The position numbers were made by a program, and so were the translations under genes. Positions 16,301-28,553 of a stretch of 64,000 nt of DNA are shown in pieces (position 1 is the stretch's first letter; each line of letters opens with the position of its first letter). The stretch is from Azolla caroliniana (taxonomy: Eukaryota; Polypodiophyta), in the NCBI GenBank assembly GCA_043228905.1, contig JBHGNT010000002.1, forward strand, positions 4,092,001-4,156,000. Reading direction: 5' to 3'. The notes under the pieces are model-generated. The model saw nothing but the letters and a program-made list of their open reading frames with translations, had not been told where the DNA came from and searched no databases.

Positions 16301-19140
16301 CTTTATGATCTCCTCTTACATCTCATACTTCTACTCACATTGGTTCTTAGAAAATTTTGTCCTTGCTTCTTTACGAGTTCTTTATTAACGATTCCAAGTG
16401 GCTCACAAATCATTGACCTAGATTCCCCATGCAACCCACCGAGCTTTATAATGGTGGTTCTAGAACATGTTTTCCTTGTAAAGTCATACACACACTGTCG
16501 GCATATATTGACATGTAAATTTAAAGTGAGAATGGTAATTTATGATTATAACACCCAAAGCATACATTACATACTATTTTAAGGTCAGTATGAGAGCCTT
16601 GTGTGCCCATATGAGGTGGATTAATCATGAACGGTTCAAATCTTCATCTCCCCTAATTCGAAGCCCCCATCACACCATTCTTTCGTCTTGTCTTTTCAAG
16701 ATGTTAATGGAATTTGTTCACATGTCAACATGAATAGATATATGCAAGCAAACAATTTCTATAAGGGTCTCGATCCTTCATAATCGAGAAGTTTTGAATT
16801 ATTGCCTAGCGGCCACGGTTTCTTAGTAAAAAGGCGTGGTCTTTTGCCATCCTAACATCGATTATGTATCATTTGTTTTTTAATGTAACCCCATTGTTTT
16901 TGTTATAACTATACGCCAAACATTTGATCTTCTTCATTGTTGACGATCATGTTGCCATGTCAAACTCCACTATATTAATGCTTGCAAGACTCAAGTGCAC
17001 ATCTCATACCTTAAATAATCTTTCCTCTCCAAAGTCTGCTTTGATTGCTACCCTTAGAAAAAGGTATAAATCTATATCGAAGAGTACATCGATGTGGCCA
17101 ATACATCTTGGGCGAGAATCTCCTTTCAATTATTTCCATATCAAGAAATACTAATAACTAGCTCATGTATATACACACCTTTAAACTATAATGTTCTCAT
17201 ATAATAAGATCCAAAATGAGGAGCCCAGTCCATTTCATGGGCCTAATTCCATATTAAATGTTTCCACGTAAAACCAAAACTTTATGGTTCCATACAATAG
17301 GCATTAGCAAAAAATATGGTGAAAAAACTCATTTAATATGCAACATACTCCCATTTTAAATCCCTCTTCTCAAATAGTTTTTGTGTCGAGATGATGATGC
17401 ACAATCGTACCATGTATATTGTGCGAAAATGACATTGTTGGCCATCATATACTTTCCTTGCAATTTGTTAATGAATTGTGTGATTTTATCTAAACCCAAG
17501 AAGTGTTGGTAAAAAACGACAAATCCATAATGTAATATTTTAGGATGATCATTGATAATAATAATAAACTTATCACATAGTTGGTCTGGTGGGGAATTGT
17601 TAAACAACACACCTTATATTTTAATCTCATTTGTTCAGCATTACAAATAAGCCCATATGAGTAATTAAAACGAAAAGTGTTTGGAAAATGTGAAGCTTGG
17701 ACCCAATATCTTATTTTCTTGTGCGTGGTTTGCCATTTTATTTTGTACGTATTAAGGATGTAAAAGTTATGAAGGTTTCTCACATTACAATCTCAAGAAC
17801 ACAATGCACATACATATTTTCGAAAATAAAAGGTCGTGATTAAATGCTTGCTACTCTAGATATGGCATTTGATCATTGGATTGAGGATATATGACCTTTT
17901 AAATTCATGTGGATTGATGTTTTCATGTGAATGGTTATGCCGTTTGATTTGTTCCAGGGTCTCCATTCTAGTAGAAACGAATCATGTGAATTATGTGGGA
18001 ATATCATTGAAAAAACAACTTGGTAAGAGAGTAGGTGTACATCTCTTATGATCGTGGAATATCTCAACCTATCAATTTACATGCCACTAAAAGTGGTTTG
18101 ATTGGTAGTGAAAGCATAAACTTAAAGAATGTTTATTTTTGTAGTGGGCATCATACAAGTTGATTGATCAATGAAAACGAAGTTTTGTGGTGCATGCTTG
18201 ATGATTGAATCTCGACTTTAGTAACCACTATTAAGTGGATTGGTCTTCCAAGAATAAACTCTAACTGCATGCACAATCAAAGATATCATGAAATAGTTCA
18301 GACTTTAGTAATTGTCTTGTATGCAAAATCATTATTTAGCATTCAAAAAGCAAGATCTGAGTATCGATGATTCATACTCTAAGCTATTCATCTCTAAACA
18401 AACTCAAAGAATGTGGTAGTTGTGCATGCTTCTATTTAATACTTGTTTTAACTATTGATATTGGGCCATTGTTGTTAGTTTAACGATAAAACTTGGGGTA
18501 AACAAACAACCATAACTCATTTGTCTACACTCAAGTTTGATAGATAATAAAGCACATTCTACTTATCCAACACCTTTCAAGCTCTAGTTTACGATGAGTA
18601 ATCCTTAGGGTGTAATTCTAAACGAGAAGTTAGTTTGAACACTTTGTCATGTCCATTGATGTCCATGGCAATTCCAACGAGTCAATTTGCAAATTTGAAA
18701 GTTGTTAGTATTGCCTTTCCTTTTTCACTCACCTAAAAATGAATAATTATATTTTTATTTATTCATAATAATAATGTTAATTGCCTCTTGTTCTTCAACT
18801 TACTAACCAAAGTAATCACAAAAAAACACAAGAAAAAACTATTGAATTTTTCTAGTATTTGGAGTCACAAAAGATAGTAGGCTTGCTTACGGTAGATGTA
18901 GAAATGAGTGTTTACGAAAGCTACTGCTATATCAAATACTTGGTTGAGAATAACAAAATCTTAGTAATCTCAACCAAACGATTGGTTGAACATTGTCGAG
19001 CTGAAATTTGGATATAGTTTCGTTTTATTTATGTCTTATGTTGTTTTCATGTCATGTATTAGTACACTATATTTGAATTGTTGTCCTCACCAATATCCTC
19101 TAAATATCTCATGTATGCTAGTGGTTTATACATCTCTTTA
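13371..19140. other. Intergenic, no gene seen
   Basis: AT-rich, with a run of 20 C at 13492-13511 as the only obvious low-complexity tract. No domain-bearing frame longer than about 90 codons and no terminal repeats were recognised. It may hold decayed elements that cannot be identified by eye. Confidence 0.5.
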
Positions 19141-22100
19141 ATATATGTGTTTATGCTCGGTTTTTTAAACTTAAAAAATTGTTGGTTCACCTTGTCCCCA
19201 TTCCTGCTCCACCGAGCACAAATGGTAACTTCAATCCTAAATTGATCAAGGAGGATGGTTCACTGTCAGAAGATGTATCGAAGATCATGGAGGCAATCAC
19301 ATCTCACTATAGTGGGCTACTATCAAATAGTTATAGTCTCCCAGCCCAACCTTCGTTGGCAAAATTTGTATTGGAGGGAATGCAACCAAGAATTTCAGAG
19401 GTTGCACAAGTTAAGTTGTCAGGGCCACTCTTGGAAGAAGAGGTGGCAGACGCTTTGGCAAGTATATGTAATACATCTTGTCCAGGCGACGATGGATTAT
19501 CAAAAGATTTTTATGAAATTTTTTGGGAACTAATTAAGGTTGACCTGATTGCTGGACTAAATGAGGCATGGGATGATGGGTACCTCCCTGAACATTTTAA
19601 AGAGGGACTAATATTTCTAATTCCTAAGGTAAAGGGTATAGTTACGGATGTGAGGCAATGGAGACCGATTACGCTGCTCAACACAATCTATAAGATTTTT
19701 GCTAATATGCTGGCCAAGAGGGTCAAACCCCTCTTACATGCGCTAATTAGTGTTGGACAAATAGGATTCATGGAAAATAGATGTATAATTGATAATGTGT
19801 TGACCTTTTGGGAAACGATTGCCCTGGCGAAGAAAACCAATCAACATATTGCATGCCTCATGCTTGACTTTGAGAAGGCATATGACAGAGTACGATGGCC
19901 TTTTTTAGACAAAGTCATGGAGCGGTTGGGACTACCCTCAAAATGGAGTGCAGCTGCGTTGGCCCTTTACAAAGGAAGCTTGAGTAGGGTGTTGGTATTA
20001 GGGCAACGGGGCCCATCAATGCCATTATGCAAGTTGCAGGAATTCGGGGTTTGGTTGTCTCACATGCTTGCAAGGACTTGTTGGACTCCATGTATGCAGA
20101 TGACACTATGCTCTATTTGCAAGGCAATGATGCTAATTTACAGCAGGCTGAAAAACGGATCGAGTTGTTTTGTGAAGCATCAGGGGGGAAAATTAATTAG
20201 AACAAAAGTAGAGGGTTTTGGGTAAGTCCAAACTCCAGGCCGCATTGGCAACCTAATGCTGATTTTCAATGGGTTCCTAATGGAAGGGCGGTTAAGTATT
20301 TGGGCTTTTTGGTGGGAGTAGAGATTCAGAAAAATCAGCAGCTTGAGCAAGTGAAAGACAAAATTAGAAAAAAGCTTCGGTTATGGACATCAATAAAGCT
20401 TTCCCTTGCAGGTAGAGTGGTTGTGGTAAACCAAATTTTGTTGGCCACCATGTGGCACTCGTTGGCATGTTGGATGTTAGATAAAGATTGCATCAAAAAT
20501 ATTAAGGCAATGGTGAGAGGGTTCCTTTGGTCGGGTAGAGACCATGAGACAGCGTCAGCGAAAGTGGCCTGGAGTTGTTTGATCAAGGAAAAAAGTCAAG
20601 GTGGACTTGGGCTGGTGGATCCGGTTCACCAAAGTAAGGCTTTACTTGGTAAGCTCTTGGTGCGAAGTCTCCAACCTGGACCAGAATTGTGGAAATTGCT
20701 TCTTAGAGACAGAGCTAAACTCTAGTGTCCGAGGAATGGCGGCCCTTGGACGGCAAAGACGTGGTGGCTGTTTAGTCTAGGCCTAACGTTAAAAGAACCT
20801 ACTAGCATGGAGGATAGGGTGGCCCGCTCCATAATGAGGGCATGGTCAAGTTTAAGAGAGGGGCTTGTCTTAATGCAGCCAAAAACAATGGAGGAACAAC
20901 TCCGTCAACCTCTATTTTGGAACCCTAGGATTCGAAGTGATGACGGTATGATGCTTGGTCAGAAAAAATACTTGCCATGGGGAAAATTGGTAGAGTACAA
21001 TGTTAGTTCAGTAAGAGACTGGGAGGAGTTCAAAAGGAGAAGAAGGGAGGGATTGGTTGGTAGCCCTAGATTTACTGGCAGGTTGGAAAAGATTACCCAT
21101 TTGATAGATAAGGCTGTTGATGGTCTAGCTAGGATGAATGAAGAAGAGGGGGTCTGGTTTGGGTGGTTTGTGGGTGAGGATGATGCACAAGTTATCCGAG
21201 GCAGGTGCCCATCTAATGAGTATCGGTGGTGGGGCAACCTAAGTGCTTTGGTAGACAATGGCCAGTGGTTGGCAGTACGAGTGGCAATGCTAGAAGGTAA
21301 GAAGTGGCAAGTAAACCCGGACCCAGGGAAGCTGCAATCTGATTGTAAGCTTTGGATAGTTGACAACAAGCCCATATGTGATCTGGATTGGGATCCACTA
21401 GAGGTGTGGTGGCAGAAACCAGGAACGGACAAACTTGAACGGTTTTTCGAGTACACTACCAAGCTAGGAAGGCAAATCATTGGATCTAAATCGATGGGTG
21501 TTGCCCTAACTCGCAATAGCTGGAAGGATAAAGGCATTTCTGATGGCTGGTTGAAGTCGTTTTGGAGGAGGCTATGGGCGTTCGATATGCCAGAAAAAAT
21601 AAAGCTTTGGTTGTGGCTTCTTAGTCACAAAGCTGTACCAGTGGGGGAGTGGCTTAAGTGTCGTGGTGGTGAGGCTGGATGCAAAATTTGTGGTCACCCT
21701 TTGGAATCAATTCCTCATTGTTTTTGGAATTGTAACGAGGCTATTAACATTTGGGGTAGAAGTCTCCGGATAGTGGCAGCATGCGGCGTGAATGGGAGAG
21801 TTGTATGGGGGTTCGTACAGGGGCTGAAGTTAACAGGGGAAGGTTGGGCTGAACAGTTAAACCCTCACGGACATGGATTTATAGTGCAAGGTGGCAAGGT
21901 GTTTCAACGGGCTGGAGTTCGACCTGGCACTAACTCGGAACTTTTTGAAGAGATATGGAGGATGGTGGCTTGTTTATCGGTCTGGCACATTTGGACCAAC
22001 CGCTGTAAGTTTGTTTTTCAACAACAAAAGATCCCTAGTGGTGAGTTATTAATAAATATCTGGTTTGAGTTGGTCTCTTCGCTGCGGGGACGATACGACT

Positions 22101-22478
22101 CGATTAAGGGGGAATCTGATGCAGCTGAAAGATCTCGATCAAAGTTCTTGCTGAAATGGGGTAATTCTCCTATGGTCGGCAGATCATCATCAGGGCCTCA
22201 ATGGCACTACCAAGCACCCCGATGGTTGTTTCCCCCAATAGTTTCCAACAACGTCTAGGTGTTGTAAATTTGTATAGTTATGGTACAAATAACTAGGTTA
22301 TTGGAGTTGTTTGGATATGTTTGTTGAAAATGAGGTGGGGACTATGTCCGCTTTGGTGGGAAGGCCAGGGTGAGGGCTGTTGAGAGGAATTTTGAGAGTT
22401 CTATGATGTAATTTTGTTTGCTAACTAATGCGAAGCAGTATTTTTTTGGAAAATAAAAATAAAAATATATGTGTTTAT
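19141..22478 (+). mobile_element. 5'-truncated LINE (L1-type) with target-site duplication
   Basis: The inserted element runs from about 19155 to 22464 and is flanked by a direct repeat ATATATGTGTTTAT at 19141-19154 and 22465-22478. The 3' end is A-rich (GGAAAATAAAAATAAAA) directly before the second repeat, as expected for target-primed insertion. The coding part begins just upstream of the reverse transcriptase, so ORF1, the endonuclease and the 5' UTR are absent. About 200 bp of 3' UTR follow the last stop. Confidence 0.92.
19179..22258 (+). pseudogene. LINE ORF2 remnant: reverse transcriptase and zf-RVT domain
   Basis: The first segment (19179 to about 20005) has RT fingers and palm motifs (LIPKVKG, WRPITLLNTIYKIFA, GFMENRCIIDN, MLDFEKAYDRV). 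The frame then shifts and a stretch is missing: only about 30 residues separate the SRVLVLGQRG block from MYADDT (about 20090), and the RQGCPLSP-type motif is gone. The second frame continues through KYLGFLVGVEI and LAGRVVVVNQILL to a zinc-binding RT-associated domain (FDMPEKIKLWLWLL, CKICGHPLESIPHCFWNC). In-frame TAG codons lie at 20198-20200 and 20723-20725. It is inactive. Confidence 0.9.
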
Positions 22479-25303
22479 AATCATTGTATAATATTTAATA
22501 GCTCAAGGGCTAGTCACGTTGTTTTGATGTGGCATATGAAAAGAGCGAAAAGCAAGAAAAGCTTGAGGTTTTGGCCATAATGATCAATAGAAGAAAAAGG
22601 GCAAAGAGGAATATACTAAGACAACACTAGTCACCGCTATCAAAAGGGTCAACAATTTGAACCCACTAACAACTTGGAAAGAGATATAGTGGGCATAAGT
22701 GATGACAAGGGATTGTGTGATAAATGTGAGTAATTGACATACGTTTTGTTGAAAGTAGATGACCTTCTAGGGGAATGAGAAGAGATTCTATTTTTACCTA
22801 GCAAAGCTCTTGAAAGTTAAAACACAAGGAGTAAGACTCATTGTCGGGTTCACAAGTTTTGGGAATCGAACAAACAAGCTTCGACGACAATTTGACCAAC
22901 TCGGGGAAGTGAATCACAAGGATGCAAGGGAGGCCTACAATGGCCAAGGCACCATTTCCTTCAATAGTAGGCTCATCATGCTGAATCTTGGATCACATCC
23001 CCCCCCATAACTATTCCTCACCTTTTTTTTCACCCTATCTAAACGGGTTAAGATATACAATATGTGATTTAACTTATCTTGAAGTTTTGTGTGCTTGGGC
23101 TTTGTTTAACCCAAGTTTTATTGTGTAGTTGAAGCCTCGTTGACAAGGTTTGTTCTCACCCTAGAACCCAGGCTTGACACTTCCAAACCTCTCCTCACTT
23201 TCCTTTCATCTCCCTTTGGTCGTTTGAGACCCCGATTACCCCATATTCATATTTTACACACACAAAGCGAATTTCCGCAACAACGTAAAACAAATAAATT
23301 TATTTGAAGGCTCCCAAACATTTGTTAAAGACCCAATTATTAGGATTTTTGGGAGAGTTTTAATCATGTAGCCTATTTGAACAACATTCAACCACGAAAT
23401 GGGAGAATTTTCAAGTTATTTAACCACAATGTGTGGGGTTCAACAAAAACTAATAGAATACAAATAAATTTCTACATATTGAAAATACCTCTTATTCATT
23501 GAGCAAAGCAATATACCATCATTAAGCAATGACATGCTATTATAGATTGGATTTACAAACAAATCAATGAGCATTGTTAATCTCAAAGTAAAGTTTACCT
23601 TTATACACAACTACCTTGAAAGATGATGTGCATGCAAGAGGGCGAAAAAGGGCCAGAGAAGTAAAAAGGTACACATGATTGAGCAAAAGAGATGAAGAGT
23701 AACCCACGAACTATAGATTCCATTGAATATTGGATTTGCCATTTTACTAGACACCCACACAGTCTCACAGACATACTTCAATTAGTTATTTTTGAACTTC
23801 TTAAAGTTGGTTAATTCTAGGAATGGGAGGCAATCATCTTGTACGAAAACACACTTGAAGAGATGTAAAGTCTTGGGGTGTGGAATGCAAATAAAACAAA
23901 AAAGATGTCCATTAAATATTAGATTTGTCATTTCAACATACACCCACCCATGGTAAGGTGTTTCAAATACTTCATAAAATTTCTTAATTTTAGGCATAGA
24001 AAGTGATGGTTGTCAATGAAAACATTATTTAAGAAATCCAAAGCCCCTAGGCTGTGAATCTAAATTAAACGAACAACTAAAGTAAATGACGTACTACGAA
24101 GTAGGCCTTTTTGTTTCTTAACATAGCTCTTCACCCTCTTATTGTTGTTACAAGGTATCACATAGAGACCACCTTCTCCCTATTACAAAGCTAGACATTG
24201 CTCACCAAAGCATGATGTAAAACATTGCCTTTATGTAAATATTGAGTTAAAAAATGTAGACAAAAAATAGTCAGCATTTTCCAGTGTTAGGGTTGCATGT
24301 TTCGAGTTTCGAGCAACAAGTTTGGTATTAGTAAAAAAAAAATTGAAAATTTGGTTTGAGGTAATTCAGGCTAGCAATTCCTGCTAACATTAATCTTGAT
24401 GACATGAAGACTAGTGAAGTCAATAACATTGCCCTTTGCAATAAAAGTAGGTGTGTTGTCCATAAGTTAGGCTCCCAACAAGAAACATCATAACATTAAT
24501 GACATAAATTAGATTCAATTGTATTGACATAGATACAAGTATGCCTATTATACATTGACTTGGATAATGGAAAACCAAAACTATGCAAGGAGGTACATAT
24601 TAGATGGCAATATGAACAAAGGCCATTCTATATGCTACATTTGATTTGAAGTGTACAACATTTTCCTATGAAATAAACCCTTCACTCTTGACACTCACAA
24701 GAGTGGAAAGTTCATTCCAAAATTTAGTTGTGAAACTAGTGACATTGCGCCAATCTATGATTATCAAGGATATTTTGGAAACCATGTGGACGATGGGGCT
24801 TGATTTGCAATTGAATCGACCTCCACCCATAAGGTATTCTAACGGGGTCATTTCCCCTTCGCAATGTGAACACATATGTCCATTTCCATGATCCACATGC
24901 TGACATTGGACCATCATGCTAAACCCTAAACCCTAAACTAATGACAACATGACCTCTCCGAAGCAGTCAAACTCAACAATCTCAACTCCAGCTCGAGCTT
25001 CTCCTAAACCGCATGCCACATTGGTGTAACTGACAACCTGACAAATCTCCAACATGTGAAGGGCAGGACCGTCTAAAGCGTTGCACGAGACGATCTCTTC
25101 AACCACATATAAGCATGTGGCATATGTGTGTGTACATGAGAGCAAGGTTAAGAAGGACATAGGCACCCATTATCAGATTGTGGCCCGAAAAACTTTGGCC
25201 TAAAATGGACGTACGAGGGGTCTAGTGTGTGTATCGAGCCGATGGTCTCGATTGGTCTCCATGGCAAGCAAAAATGCATCCATCATAGCCACAGGGAGAC
25301 TGA

Positions 25304-25340
<37 letters not shown>

Positions 25341-25390
25341 TGTATCTATCTAGTGGCACAATCCTGCTATGGTCAATGTTCTCTCTCTCT
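22479..25390. other. Intergenic, no gene seen
   Basis: AT-rich non-coding DNA. A short telomere-like AAACCCTAAACCCTAAAC lies near 24920. A CT microsatellite is at about 25309-25337. No open frame here shows a recognisable domain. Confidence 0.55.
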
Positions 25391-25457
25391 CAAAAAGCAA
25401 AAAGCAAAAAGCAAAAAGCAAAAGCCAAAAAAAACAAGAAAAATGCGATTAAAATAT
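25391..25457. repeat. Left arm fragment of an inverted repeat split by gypsy element B
   Basis: CAAAAAGC repeats, then AAAACAAGAAAAATGCGATTAAAATAT. This is the reverse complement of 41590-41647, apart from small differences such as GCGATT against GCCATT. The arm stops at the ATAT target site of element B and resumes at 41465. Confidence 0.85.
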
Positions 25458-25726
25458 TGTGAAATGCACATAAATGGAATCCAAACCAGCTTGCTTAGCT
25501 TCTTACTTCCTATTCAATTTATAGTCGTACAAAGGTACCCAATTGGGTTAGCTTTACTTAGCTACATGCGTCCTAACAAGGGTATGCTAAAAGGGTGGCT
25601 CAACAGAACACATGTACACCATAACATGAAGGCCTACATGCTAAACAAGGGTATGCTAAAAGGGGCACAAAGGAACACATGCACACCCAACATGAAGGCA
25701 CGCACTTGCATCCAAGGGACACCACA
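25458..25726 (-). repeat. 3' LTR of gypsy element B
   Basis: Plus-strand reading TGTGAAATGC to GGGACACCACA, matching 41192-41464. It contains an internal imperfect duplication of about 65 bp around AACAAGGGTATGCTAAAAGGG. Confidence 0.9.
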
Positions 25727-26410
25727 TTTCCCCCCTGAGAGAAACAAGGAGTTTTACGACATGGGGAAAGGACGAGCACTAGAAGATGGGCTTGGGGTAT
25801 CATAGGGCTTGATGCGGGCAACATGGGCGGAGGTGTTAAGCGTTGGGATAACAACACAACCAGTCACGAATAAGAACGCATCAACAAGGACGTAGTACGA
25901 AGAGGAAACGACAAGAGGAAAGGAAAGCAAAGAGACGGCCAAATGTGAAAGGCCCATACCCTAAATGTGAAAGTTATATAAACCACATAATAGTGGCTTT
26001 GTGGGGGTTCTGCCATTTGTAAAGATCTCCTATTGATTAGAGCTAGAGCGTCCTCTCCTCTTTCTTGTAAACCTTTGAGCTTAAGAGAGATTAGTGAAGT
26101 GTTGAGTTAGAGAACACTAATCTCTCCCCTTGTTGGTGCTAGACCTCTTAGCAAAGAGGGTTAATAATAGACATACTCTTGCTTCTTATTGTCTATACTA
26201 TTGATCTATTGTTTATGAGAGAGAGAGCTTGAGAGAGTGAGAGAGATATCGTGCTAATCATTTACTAATCGTTGAGTGAGTGTGAGGCTCAGAGGTATCC
26301 GACAACCATCTCCGCCCGATTCACCATCAAGAGGGTATACGCCGGTCCGAATCCCGCACGACATCGAGGAGCTTACTCCATCGATACATAGATCCTTAAC
26401 AGGAGGTGAA

Positions 26411-26567
26411 TCAACCATTGGAATCGCGTCGGAGCAAGTAAGTCGTGGATTTGATTACACAAACCATGGTGAATGGGCCGATCCATCGGTGCATGAGTGA
26501 TTCGTTGAGACCACACTGCCGGACTGGGAAGTAAACAAGGACTTTGGTTCCATCATCATAAGTCGGG
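26411..26567 (-). pseudogene. Integrase C-terminal fragment of gypsy element B
   Basis: Read on the minus strand this encodes a segment containing KVLVYFPVRQCGLNE and LMHRWIGPFT, the beta-barrel-like integrase C-terminal region of gypsy elements, ending at a TGA. It is the continuation of the integrase reading down to 37728, separated from it by the insertion of element A at GTAAT. Confidence 0.8.
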
Positions 26568-26572
26568 GTAAT

Positions 26573-26705
26573 TGTCAGGAACTCTATTAAGGCAGAGAAG
26601 GAATTAGTACTAAAAGAAGGATTAGTACTATTGTCGGGGAATAGTACTAAGACAGAGAAGGATTAGTACTATGAGAGGTGTCAAACTTTGAGAGAAGGAA
26701 TGGGT

Positions 26706-26747
<42 letters not shown>

Positions 26748-27037
26748 TGATGCGAAAGGTATATGTATTATATGAAGGAAGATATACAACAGTAGTTAGA
26801 AGGCTTAAGACTGGCGTTGAACCGATTTGGTTCGAACTAATGCCTTGCGCCTCCTTTTATAGTGTCTTCAGGAATACTCCTGAAGTTTCTAGAATGTTCC
26901 AGAGAAATCTGGAATATACATCAATTTCCCAATAAAACCTAAATGAAAATAATATCCTTCAAATTACAATTCATAACCTAATGGTAAAGTCTCGACCCGT
27001 GTAACAAAAGGTTATGGGTTCGAGTCTAGTTATGACA
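26573..27037 (-). repeat. 3' LTR of gypsy element A
   Basis: 465 bp, TG to CA. It contains four copies of TAGTACTA or near matches, a GA microsatellite, a TATAAAA box on the minus strand and a tRNA-like segment at its right end. It matches 37257-37727 except for GA-repeat length. Confidence 0.93.
26971..27035 (+). other. tRNA-like segment in the LTR end of element A
   Basis: On the plus strand (antisense to the element) TCATAAC at the start pairs with GTTATGA at the end, as a 7-bp acceptor-like stem. TAATGGTAAAG resembles a pol III A box and GGTTCGAGTC (27017-27026) fits a B box. The same segment recurs at 37661-37725. It could be a degenerate tRNA or SINE end captured by the LTR. Function is unknown. 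Confidence 0.5.
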
Positions 27038-27679
27038 CTATCCCCCCTTTAAAACGACGAGTTCCACGAGTCGTTTTGGATTGAGGACCCGGTTTCTCGG
27101 GATATCGTCGATGGAAGTCTTCTAGAAGAGCACGAGCATTGGTCACATTCTCGATCGGTTCCCAAGTACGCTCGCTGGGACTATATCCTAGCCAATCGAC
27201 TAGATAGTAGAGCTTGTTGCGAACAATCTTGGAATCGAGGATGGCAGCGACCTCATACTCAGGTCCATCTTCGAGCTCGATAGGAGGTGGTGGTTGTATA
27301 GTACGTCCTGGGATAGTGCTCTCGTGATAGGGTTCGAGGAGAGAACTATGAAACACCGGATGTATCCGAAGTTGCGGAGGTAGCTCGAGACGAAAAGCGA
27401 CATCATTAATCTTCCCGATAATACGGAAAGGACCTAATCGCCGATAATCCAACTTCTCACATGGACGAGTAGTCTTGATGTGTCGTCGTAGCAGCCACAC
27501 CCGATCTCCAATGTTAAAACTGGATGGAAGTCGATGACGATCTGCGTAGTCCTTGTGTGATTGTTGAGCTTGCTGGAGTTGAGTAGATAAATCCGCTTGT
27601 ATCTTGCGTAACCGCTCCAAACGATCCTCCGCGCAAGGATTTGTGGACACTTCTGGGGTTTCAAGGACACACCACCGGG
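27030..27679 (-). pseudogene. Pol C-terminal part of gypsy element A (integrase end and chromodomain)
   Basis: Downstream portion of pol, displaced by the copia insertion. It begins in the TSD and encodes a coiled Gln-rich stretch, then the GPY/F-type module (DRVWLLRRHIKT, LGPFRIIGKIND, HPVFHSSLLEPY), then a chromodomain (YEVAAILDS, LYYLVDWLGYSPSERTWEP, FHRRYPEKPG) before the stop at 27030. Counting one copy of CCGGG, the frame continues exactly from 33047 (1199 codons in all from the frameshift site). Chromodomains guide integration to marked chromatin. Confidence 0.9.
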
Positions 27680-27965
27680 TGTCGAATACATGTGTATAAT
27701 GGACGTATTCACACTATCCCGTTTTGGTCATTTATGTAATTAGCATAAAGGGTAGTTGCCCTAAGTCGGTCACTATATATAGTGACCTTGTAACCTCTTT
27801 GTGAGGTGGGTTGTTGTATTATTTGCTTTATGAAATAAAGACTCTTTTGTGCCTCTCTCTCTCTCTCTCTCTCTCTGTGCAACGACTACAAAACTGTCAT
27901 ACGCAGGTACTAAACAGGAATCGAGTGCTTCTTGATCTTCCGCACTGACGACATTGCTTCCAACA
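27680..27965 (+). repeat. 5' LTR of the copia element
   Basis: 286 bp, TGTCG to CAACA. It contains a perfect 20-bp palindrome at 27768-27787 centred on a TATA box (GGTCAC arms) and a CT run. It is identical by eye to 32761-33046. Confidence 0.95.
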
Positions 27966-27967
27966 TC

Positions 27968-27979
27968 TGGTATCAGAGC
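27968..27979 (+). promoter_or_regulatory. Primer binding site, initiator tRNA-Met type
   Basis: TGGTATCAGAGC is the standard complement of the plant initiator tRNA-Met 3' end and primes minus-strand synthesis in most plant copia elements. Confidence 0.95.
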
Positions 27980-28553
27980 ATTCGAGGTTCGACCGTCATC
28001 ACCGCCTGCACAGCATTCGGTTCTTCACTTCACCGCGGCCTGCACAGTATTCGTGTCATTCGAAGAAAGAGAGAAGAAGAACAAAAACCAGGTTTGCATC
28101 TCATTGCGTTAGATCATCTTTGCCTGGAGGAAGCCAGTAGGTTGTACTCCGTCCTCCGAGATCGTAACCGCTCGAGGTGAAATCCCCTTGTGCAACTTTG
28201 ACACGATCGTGCTCCACTCGGTTAAACGGCATCCGAAGAGGTCATCAATCGCCGCTCGTTGTAACCACTCGGTGCAGATTGGTCTCAAGATAACAACCCC
28301 AATTCGTGCTTCATCCGGCTGATTGACATTCGAGAGGATCAGTTGGATCTGTCTCTCTCGTCGCTGCAGCCACCCGAAGCAGAATCGGTCCAGATAATCG
28401 GTTTCAATAATCGGTATTCGGCACATATATCCGAAGCCGAACCGACTCGGGTTCAAATCCGACTAGAACGATATCGGGTGAGCCAACCGGCTGCACTCCA
28501 ACAAGGTTCGTAGTCAACTCCGAACCGAGCTTCGTCAACAGAAACCAAATTTG

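Noticed and set aside
20959-21537. 192-codon frame on the minus strand
   Set aside because: It is the antisense shadow of the LINE zf-RVT region, with no domain.
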